From the IMG/VR virus record IMGVR_UViG_3300018041_000090, positions 1 through 20,898 of that record: a stretch of DNA of 20,898 nucleotides; one strand, 5' to 3'. The translations under genes were made by a program, and so were the position numbers. The notes under the pieces are model-generated. The model worked only from the letters and a program-made list of their open reading frames with translations, did no database searches and was not told the origin of the DNA. This document shows positions 16,924 to 20,898 of this stretch, piece by piece; position 1 is the stretch's first letter; every line of letters starts with the position of its first letter. Source of the DNA: a virus.

Positions 16924-18094
16924 ATATGTTAAATATTATGTCTTGTGTTTGTGTTACTGGTTCAGCATTACCTTCATATAGATTTCCATCTATAAAAAAG
17001 CTTAAGCTATTTATGTAGTTAATTGTATAGTCATAGTCTGCTTCATTATTTATACTAGCATAATCTTCTAGCCGGTTATATACGGTTTCAAAATCAAACA
17101 GATCATCTTCATCGTATACTTCTCCGTCTACAAGTACTCTACAGTAAGAACCGCAATCAACTTCTTTTATATCTGTTATGTTTACATTGTTATTAACTTT
17201 ATAAAAGTTTTCAATGTAATTCATAGCGTCAATAAACGAAGTACTGTTATTAATGTATTCTTCTACTATATACTTAAATAGACCTAAGAGTTCTTTGTAT
17301 TTGCTGCTATAAATAATTGCATCAAACCTACTTTCATCTTCTACATAATAATAGATATGACTATTAAACATGAAGTTTATATCATCTATTACGCACTTTA
17401 TAAGATGGTGTATGTATTCAGCTACTTTTTTGTGCCCATCATTTAATGTATTATCATTGTATTCATTTTTAAGGTATTCTAGAAATATGCTTGGAGAACC
17501 GCCCAAATCATATTGACCTAAACTATCTGAAACACAATAATCTTCTCTAAATGAAAGGTAATCATCTTCACATACGTATCTGTATGCATCATTAGAAGAA
17601 TCTTCTGCATTATGTACATTTTCAATGTATACATATGGTCCGCCATCAATACTTTCATGATGAACCATCACATCTAGCAATGTAAAGAAGTCATATAACC
17701 TATCTTCATTCAAATGAATTCTGCTATCATCAAACGCTTTTTTAAGAGTTGTGTCTCCTAAACAAATTGTATGTGATGTTAGCCCTGATACATGAGAATG
17801 AGCGTAGCCTGCTATAATCATGTTTTCATCAGGAGATAAGTTATAAGCACCAATGCTATTGAATCTATTATAAAACACTTGATTATCCTTTACTGCTAAC
17901 GTACCAGTAATTTTTATGACAAAATTCTTTAAGAATAATTCGTCATTATCTTCATTAGATACGCGTAGCTCTGGATAAACAATAGTAATAGTAAACTTTT
18001 TATCATTATTGTAGTCTTTTTCGACTTCATACTTTACATTTGTTTGCTCATAAACAGAGTCAAGTATATTTATTAATGTTTCATGGTTTATCAT
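16757..18094 (-). CDS. Putative E2-like conjugating protein with large helical C-terminal extension
   Basis: This 445-aa protein has a strand-rich N-terminal domain (about residues 30-160): FTITIVYPEL, NFVIKITGTL, then MIIAGYAHSHVSGLTSHTICLGDT, and later VHHESIDGGPYVYIE. H99, H101 and C111 in the HSH...ICLG segment resemble the E2 active-site pattern (HPN...G.ICL), with C111 as the candidate thioester cysteine. The segment does not fit the JAMM spacing. Residues 160-445 are acidic and mostly helical, with no recognised motif. It starts by TAATG overlap with a 58-aa ORF and lies between the Ubl-like and JAMM/E1-like genes, exactly where an E2 is expected. The E2 call is inference from motif plus context; it may instead be a divergent partner protein conserved in such phages. 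Confidence 0.5.
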   Translation of the reverse strand: MINHETLINILDSVYEQTNVKYEVEKDYNNDKKFTITIVYPELRVSNEDNDELFLKNFVIKITGTLAVKDNQVFYNRFNSIGAYNLSPDENMIIAGYAHSHVSGLTSHTICLGDTTLKKAFDDSRIHLNEDRLYDFFTLLDVMVHHESIDGGPYVYIENVHNAEDSSNDAYRYVCEDDYLSFREDYCVSDSLGQYDLGGSPSIFLEYLKNEYNDNTLNDGHKKVAEYIHHLIKCVIDDINFMFNSHIYYYVEDESRFDAIIYSSKYKELLGLFKYIVEEYINNSTSFIDAMNYIENFYKVNNNVNITDIKEVDCGSYCRVLVDGEVYDEDDLFDFETVYNRLEDYASINNEADYDYTINYINSLSFFIDGNLYEGNAEPVTQTQDIIFNIYEHIENTYKIYGRYTVEQAIKYIAERKQSYHNIVVRNSEHYLASASNSIGQISLQ

Positions 18095-18270
18095 TATAAT
18101 GTTTTGTAAGTTATTGTTTCTTTTAGCTTATCTATAGTATCCTGTATAATAGATATTGCTTCTTTGTCAGAAAAAGAAAACCCCAGCTGTCCGCTAGAGT
18201 TCTCTACATTTTCCGTTATCGTCTTTACGACGCTCTCATGCCAACGTTTAATAATATCAAGCTCCTGCAT
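18094..18270 (-). CDS. Small 58-aa protein between Ubl-like and E2-like genes
   Basis: This ORF starts at ATG 18270, inside the last codons of the Ubl-like gene (14-base overlap), and stops with a TAA whose last base begins the E2-like ATG. The protein (MQELDIIKRWHESVVK at the start, SDKEAISIIQDTIDKLKETI near the end) is charged and predicted helical, with no cysteine and no membrane segment. The tight double coupling, and the lack of any other content in this interval, make it a credible real gene. A role as a small cofactor or helical partner of the E2-like protein is inference. Confidence 0.6.
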   Translation of the reverse strand: MQELDIIKRWHESVVKTITENVENSSGQLGFSFSDKEAISIIQDTIDKLKETITYKTL

Positions 18271-18499
18271 CGATCTTCATTGGATAGATGTGCAACTCTA
18301 CTTCATCGCCCCCGTTAATAGGATCGTGCATATTTAACGTTTTGCGACCATCTGTTCTGTTGACAACTTTACAACTAGAAGGAATAACGTCTTCGTTATC
18401 AGTGCCTTCTATTTTGTTGCAAATATCATTTACAGTACTAAACTCTCCGTGTATTGAAAAGCTTCTTCCTGTTGTTTTGTTAATGACTGTTACTATCAT
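18257..18499 (-). CDS. Ubiquitin-like beta-grasp protein (80 aa)
   Basis: The start is ATG 18499, fixed by AAGGAG seven bases upstream; a longer frame from 18544 adds 15 basic residues and lacks such a site. The 80-aa protein follows the beta-grasp order: strand MIVTVINKTTG, strand RSFSIHGE, helix STVNDICNKIEG, strand SCKVVNRTDGRKTL, then INGGDEVELHIYP, the typical fifth strand of ubiquitin-like folds. It ends with the exposed tail MKIDAGA. Ubiquitin-like modifiers normally end in GG after processing; here the final residues are AGA. The length (ubiquitin is 76 aa), the fold pattern and the adjacent E2-like, JAMM and E1-like genes together identify it as the probable modifier. A sulfur-carrier role is a possible alternative. 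Confidence 0.7.
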   Translation of the reverse strand: MIVTVINKTTGRSFSIHGEFSTVNDICNKIEGTDNEDVIPSSCKVVNRTDGRKTLNMHDPINGGDEVELHIYPMKIDAGA

Positions 18500-18505
18500 C
18501 TTGTT

Positions 18506-18511
18506 CTCCTT
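18506..18511 (-). promoter_or_regulatory. Shine-Dalgarno site that sets the Ubl-like start
   Basis: AAGGAG on the minus strand, overlapping the stop codon of the 120-aa gene and followed by AACAAG and ATG at 18499. It supports the shorter 80-aa product and coupling to the upstream gene. Confidence 0.8.
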
Positions 18512-18872
18512 ATGATTTTTGTATTTGTTGTATTTCGTATTCAAGTAATAATTTTCTAGGTACCTCTAAAGCATTTTCTAGAGTACATCCTTTAAAGCAC
18601 CACATAGTAGCGCCCTGCATTGCATAAGCCCATGACCTTGATACATACGACATAGGTATGTATTCGTCTTGGTCATATTTTGTGCAATGAATTAGTACAC
18701 TATCGACAATAATTTTTTCTTCTATTGTCATAAAGTATACATCATAGTCTCCGTTATCATCACTGACAGCATCAACTATTGATCCTTTTTTGTTTTTAAT
18801 ATGAGACTTCGCGGAGCTCATTAAAAGCTTCCGCAAAATCCATAGTAAAGCATTGCTTAATACATTAGTCAT
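18510..18872 (-). CDS. Uncharacterised 120-aa protein upstream of the Ubl-like gene
   Basis: This family is not recognised. The N-terminus (about 20 residues, VLSNALLWILRKLLM) is hydrophobic and may be amphipathic. A strand-rich middle follows (GDYDVYFMTIEEKIIVDSVLIHC), then SYVSRSWAYAMQGATMWCFKGCTLENALEVPRKLLLEYE, with cysteines at 63, 92 and 96. It overlaps the previous gene by 8 bases and ends 10 bases before the Ubl-like start, so it is translated with the cassette. An internal ATG (codon 18) would drop the hydrophobic stretch. A cassette-related role is possible from position only. Confidence 0.6.
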   Translation of the reverse strand: MTNVLSNALLWILRKLLMSSAKSHIKNKKGSIVDAVSDDNGDYDVYFMTIEEKIIVDSVLIHCTKYDQDEYIPMSYVSRSWAYAMQGATMWCFKGCTLENALEVPRKLLLEYEIQQIQKS

Positions 18873-19134
18873 TAAACCACTCAGCTTGTAAGGCTAGTAG
18901 GTCATCTTTCTCTTGTATTAAAGTATTTAAATCACGCTTCGCTTCTAACACATTAGCGGCGCTATAGTTTTGCGACGTTATTTGTGCATCAAAGTTTTGC
19001 GTAGCCACAACGATAGCTTTACTCAAATAAGCCAAACGTTGCTGGTTATCCGCTATTGCCATAGCAGCTCGTCCAGCCAGTTGTTCTTCTTTGATTTCGT
19101 TATCACTGCGCTTTATTACATCTAAGTATTTCAT
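18865..19134 (-). CDS. Small coiled-coil protein, 89 aa
   Basis: The protein is almost entirely helical and rich in Ala, Gln, Lys and Glu, with two predicted helices (about residues 10-50 and 58-85, ending KDDLLALQAEWFND). There is no enzyme motif. It resembles small phage early proteins of unknown function. Its end overlaps the 120-aa gene by 8 bases, and a 138-base non-coding gap lies upstream, so it may be the first gene of the transcript that contains the Ubl cassette. The start ATG at 19134 lacks a clear Shine-Dalgarno site. Confidence 0.6.
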   Translation of the reverse strand: MKYLDVIKRSDNEIKEEQLAGRAAMAIADNQQRLAYLSKAIVVATQNFDAQITSQNYSAANVLEAKRDLNTLIQEKDDLLALQAEWFND

Positions 19135-19272
19135 AATAGTATTATGTTATTGGTTGTTGTTTATATAAAAGATAGACATGCTTTCATACACATCTATCTA
19201 TTAGGGTTACTTATGAGAAAAATATACTCAGGCTTTCATACCCAAGTATATAAGGAACTGTATGCCCATCAG
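19135..19272 (-). other. Non-coding gap with a 10-bp direct repeat, possible operator/promoter region
   Basis: No plausible ORF over 13 codons is found on the minus strand. The decamer GTATGAAAGC (minus strand) occurs at 19241-19232 and again at 19189-19180, and a TATATAAA box lies close to the downstream gene at about 19161-19168. No good -35 match is present. The gap could hold a promoter and a repressor site for the cassette operon. Confidence 0.3.
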
Positions 19273-19527
19273 TTACCTGATGTGATCTACACTCATTCTA
19301 GCATGCTTTACTACTCTGCTTTCTTTGTTTTCTCTTGTTGGTTGGTCGCGCTTTGGGCGCTCCCCTGTTTTATTCCACACATCATTTGTAAAGTATGTGT
19401 TTATCTTTTTGTTACAATGTACCCACATTAGGTACGCTGGGTCTATAATACAAACTGAATTGACATCACGTCCCTGGTGTTTACCAAAGGACATGACATC
19501 ATTCAGCGATAACCACTTAGCACTCAT
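19273..19527 (-). CDS. DUF3820-like FGK-type small protein
   Basis: This 84-aa protein begins MSAKWLSLNDVMSFGKHQGRDVNSV and continues IIDPAYLMWVHCN. The pattern (FGK.kG......D..YL.W) is that of the DUF3820 module, found alone in phages and attached to exonuclease or polymerase proteins. The C-terminal 30 residues are basic (GERPKRDQPTRENKESR) and may bind nucleic acid. The ATG at 19527 overlaps the stop of the 53-aa upstream gene; a TTG at 19536 is a less likely start. Its function is not known. Confidence 0.7.
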   Translation of the reverse strand: MSAKWLSLNDVMSFGKHQGRDVNSVCIIDPAYLMWVHCNKKINTYFTNDVWNKTGERPKRDQPTRENKESRVVKHARMSVDHIR

Positions 19528-19678
19528 AGCTAGCAATTATCTGTTTGTTTATGTTTGGCATGTAACAACTAACATATTCGTACAATTCGGTAGCTTCATC
19601 GTTATTGCCGTATATATCTGTAGCATACTCACTCTGAAACAAGCCATTTATATATTGTTGTAAGGCTTCTTCTTCCAT
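19517..19678 (-). CDS. Small acidic 53-aa protein
   Basis: This is a short ORF from ATG 19678 to TAA 19519-19517. GGAGA five bases upstream is a strong ribosome binding site embedded in the end of the preceding gene, and the ORF's stop overlaps the next start (ATGAGTGCTAA). The product (MEEEALQQYINGLFQSEY at the start, YMPNINKQIIASYEC at the end) is acidic, with two tyrosine-rich segments and two cysteines. No family is recognised. The arrangement is strong evidence that it is a real gene despite its size. Confidence 0.7.
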   Translation of the reverse strand: MEEEALQQYINGLFQSEYATDIYGNNDEATELYEYVSCYMPNINKQIIASYEC

Positions 19679-19680
19679 GA

Positions 19681-19908
19681 CTATCTCCAGCGTTTGTTGT
19701 TACGTTCTATTTCACGTTTAAGTGACTTTTCATCCATTTCAAGTCCTACTAATGTTAGTATTACGCTTCCAAATAAGCATACTACAGTTACTATAGGTAA
19801 ACGAGCGTCTATTTCAATGCCTACAGCTCCAGCTGCAAGCAATCCAATAGTTATCGTTACCCATAATAATACCAGCATTACTCCTAGCTTTGTTAGAATA
19901 TCACCCAT
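19681..19908 (-). CDS. Small membrane protein with two transmembrane segments
   Basis: This 75-aa protein has hydrophobic segments at about residues 7-30 (LGVMLVLLWVTITIGLLAAGAVG) and 37-58 (LPIVTVVCLFGSVILTLVGL). A charged, basic tail (EMDEKSLKREIERNNKRWR) follows that would face the cytoplasm. This layout fits a holin-like or early membrane-modifying phage protein, but nothing more specific can be read. The start ATG follows GGTGG and the stop of the 79-aa gene; its own stop is two bases before the next ATG. Confidence 0.6.
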   Translation of the reverse strand: MGDILTKLGVMLVLLWVTITIGLLAAGAVGIEIDARLPIVTVVCLFGSVILTLVGLEMDEKSLKREIERNNKRWR

Positions 19909-19909
19909 A

Positions 19910-20149
19910 TCACCACCCCATTATAGCTTTAATTACTTTGACAAAGCTACGGCGCTCAAAGATGAAATCTACATAAGCAGTACGCATAGTATTAGTAGAC
20001 TTATGCTTTCTTTTACCATGGTATTTATTGACTAAGTCATATCCCATGTTGTCAAATACTTCTACAAGTATCTTCTCTATTCTATCTTTTAAATAGAATC
20101 GCTCCTCTCCTGTGCTAGTCACAGGTATTCTTACTTTATATGTTTTCAT
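19910..20149 (-). CDS. Uncharacterised basic 79-aa protein
   Basis: A basic, mixed alpha/beta small protein: strand MKTYKVRIPVTSTG, helix LKDRIEKILVEVFDNMG, lysine-rich loop NKYHGKRKHKSTN, strand AYVDFIFERRS, then a hydrophobic end VIKAIMGW. No family is recognised. The basic loop could contact nucleic acid. It is the first gene of the small-gene run and ends just ahead of the membrane-protein start. The start has no clear Shine-Dalgarno site. Confidence 0.5.
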   Translation of the reverse strand: MKTYKVRIPVTSTGEERFYLKDRIEKILVEVFDNMGYDLVNKYHGKRKHKSTNTMRTAYVDFIFERRSFVKVIKAIMGW

Positions 20150-20210
20150 AGTATTGTTTATTAGTTGTTACTTTACTCGTTTATCGGATCGCTTTCAGCG
20201 CCCATTCTTG

Positions 20211-20240
20211 AAAAAAACAAGGCAAGACGTTAGTCTTGTC
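20211..20240 (-). terminator. Rho-independent terminator after the 129-aa gene
   Basis: On the minus strand, CAAGAC and GTCTTG (20238-20223) form a 6-bp stem with a TAAC loop. It is followed by CC and then TTGTTTTTTT. It lies about 70 bases beyond the 129-aa stop and isolates that gene from the run of genes to its left. Confidence 0.75.
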
Positions 20241-20250
20241 CTTTCTCTTA

Positions 20251-20293
20251 GTCAATAGACTAAAGTAAGCTTTAGCTTACCATAGTCTTTGAC
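20251..20293 (-). other. Long nested hairpin in the 3' untranslated region
   Basis: On the minus strand the arms GTCAA, AGACTA and GTAAGCT pair with AGCTTAC, TAGTCT and TTGAC, with one bulge and a two-base mismatch. The stem has about 18 paired positions and a tiny AA loop. It lies between the 129-aa stop and the terminator. It could stabilise the mRNA 3' end, form part of a small RNA, or bind a protein as a palindromic DNA site. Confidence 0.5.
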
Positions 20294-20305
20294 GTTACAC
20301 TCGGA

Positions 20306-20695
20306 TTAACCTTTACTTAGTAATCTAGCAAAGACACTCTCGAGAGACTCGGTTTCCATTTCGTTCATCCAATACTTAACGTTGAAACCATTACCGTTCT
20401 TAGATGCAGTAATTGCAATGTTACCATTAAATCCAGTAATGGAAACGATGCTTTCGAAGAGTTTCTTGACATGGGAAGCTTGCTCCTTGGTTTCTGCCCA
20501 TAGGCGCATATTAGCATCGACATAACCGTTACCGGCTAAATACTCTGCTAAGTTTCCAAGCTTTCCTGAAAGAAAGTCTTCTTTTATGGCCTTTACTTGT
20601 GAGCCATATCTCTCATCTTCGCTGGATATCCAACCTCGGCTATCCTTAACGCTTAACGTTATCATGTTTGGGCTTAGTGTTCTTGAAGTACTCAT
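20306..20695 (-). CDS. Isolated 129-aa protein with distinct codon use
   Basis: The start at ATG 20695 is set by GGAGA five bases upstream; the ATG at 20707 overlaps that site and is rejected. The protein has no recognised domain. It contains strand-like ends (MITLSVKDSRGWIS; NIAITASKNGNGFNVKYWMN) and helical middles (QVKAIKEDFL; EQASHVKKLFESIV). Its codons differ from neighbours: lysine is mostly AAG, and AAC, TTC, GTC, CTC and ACC are frequent, as in highly expressed genes. Flanking hairpins, including a terminator downstream, suggest a separate, abundant transcript, perhaps an early takeover or DNA-binding protein. Confidence 0.65.
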   Translation of the reverse strand: MSTSRTLSPNMITLSVKDSRGWISSEDERYGSQVKAIKEDFLSGKLGNLAEYLAGNGYVDANMRLWAETKEQASHVKKLFESIVSITGFNGNIAITASKNGNGFNVKYWMNEMETESLESVFARLLSKG

Positions 20696-20738
20696 TGTAT
20701 TCTCCATTGTTTGTTGTTATTGTTACGGTAGAGTTAAG

Positions 20739-20753
20739 CCGTTTTTTCAACGG
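20739..20753. other. Small hairpin in the 5' leader of the 129-aa gene
   Basis: CCGTT and AACGG form a 5-bp stem with a 5-base loop, with a run of five T after it on the plus strand only. On the sense (minus) strand it would be a leader stem-loop about 45 bases before the start codon; no plus-strand gene is present for it to terminate. Confidence 0.35.
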
Positions 20754-20772
20754 TTTTTGACCCTACCTAGCC

Positions 20773-20800
20773 ATAAAAGAACCCCGTGGGGTTTGTGTTT
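20773..20800 (-). terminator. Short GC hairpin, terminator or attenuator
   Basis: AACCCC and GGGGTT (20780-20793) form a compact stem followed on the minus strand by TCTTTTAT, and on the plus strand by TGTGTTT. It could end a leftward transcript from beyond the window. Alternatively, if the promoter at 20798-20825 is real, it forms a 5' stem-loop or attenuator of the 129-aa gene. Confidence 0.5.
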
Positions 20801-20825
20801 ATCCTGCACATACATTGGATAACAA
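20798..20825 (-). promoter_or_regulatory. Candidate sigma70-type promoter for the 129-aa gene
   Basis: On the minus strand, TTGTTA (20825-20820), a 16-base spacer and GATAAA (20803-20798) match the -35 and -10 consensus at four of six bases each. It points at the 129-aa gene. The match is modest in AT-rich DNA, so this is tentative. The rest of the right edge (20826-20898) shows no ORF or clear signal. Confidence 0.25.
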
Positions 20826-20898
20826 TTTTTTGCATGTACACTAAATACCCTTATATTCCTTTTGATACTATGCTTACATCAACTATACCCCAATCTTG

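Noticed and set aside
17758-17800. HSH segment of the 445-aa protein as a second JAMM active site
   Set aside because: No serine-x-x-aspartate follows at the required seven-residue spacing, and the upstream sequence lacks the JAB strand-helix start with its glutamate.
18500-18544. Longer 95-aa form of the Ubl-like protein
   Set aside because: AAGGAG is correctly spaced for ATG 18499, and the extra residues lie before the first beta strand.
19144-20035. Plus-strand ORFs of 95, 112 and 113 codons
   Set aside because: They lie opposite minus-strand genes that have better start signals, chained overlaps or family patterns; their products look like antisense translations.
20708-20775. 22-codon ORF reading through the right-end hairpin
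   Set aside because: It crosses the stem-loop and has no ribosome binding site or recognisable content.
1-20898. tRNA genes, CRISPR arrays and insertion sequences
   Set aside because: No cloverleaf with a T-loop signature, no regularly spaced repeats and no transposase or terminal inverted repeats were seen.

Overview
The window looks like part of an AT-rich tailed double-stranded DNA phage genome (Caudoviricetes-like). The evidence is dense small genes with start/stop overlaps, a RusA-type resolvase, a Gp157-family protein, a primase-helicase, an SSB-like protein, a Sak4-like recombination ATPase and a virion-scale giant protein. No capsid, portal, terminase or tRNA gene is visible. Several starts have strong Shine-Dalgarno sites (AAGGAG or GGAGA five to seven bases upstream), which argues mildly against a Bacteroidota host; the host cannot be named from the sequence.

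Layout. Bases 1-8574 (+) are one huge open frame, open at the left edge, encoding a polyvalent giant protein. It carries two double-psi beta-barrel (DPBB) signatures of a single-chain RNA polymerase: lysines about 30 residues apart, then a DNDGD metal-binding motif. A calcineurin-like metallophosphoesterase follows on the same strand (8637-9527). From 9524 to the right end every supported gene is on the minus strand, converging on the phosphoesterase and read right to left. The order is: an isolated 129-aa protein with distinct codon use (20695-20306); a run of small proteins, including a two-TM membrane protein and an FGK-type DUF3820-like protein; a ubiquitin-like cassette; a circularly permuted Sak4-like ATPase; an SSB-like protein; an archaeo-eukaryotic primase fused to a DnaB-like helicase; Gp157; RusA; and a small coiled-coil/membrane protein. 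Hairpin-plus-U-tract terminators on the minus strand divide this run at about 20211, 12608 and 9855.

The main result is a compact ubiquitin-like conjugation cassette at 18499-14846. It encodes an 80-aa beta-grasp-like protein ending in AGA, a 58-aa coupled small ORF, a 445-aa protein with an E2-like HSH...CLG motif, a 469-aa JAMM/JAB peptidase (complete E, HxH, SxxD) and a ThiF/E1-like adenylating enzyme. A 120-aa and a 240-aa protein of unknown function flank it. It is joined by overlaps and TAATG junctions to the replication/recombination genes, so it is probably co-expressed with them.

The second result is immediately downstream. The Sak4-like ATPase has its Walker B half first and its Walker A motif (GDTGNGKS) at residues 239-246 of 262. 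It therefore looks like a natural circular permutant with the break between the P-loop helix and the second strand. The SSB-like, Sak4-like, primase-helicase, RusA and Gp157 proteins form a coherent replication/recombination set. The giant protein may be packaged with the genome.
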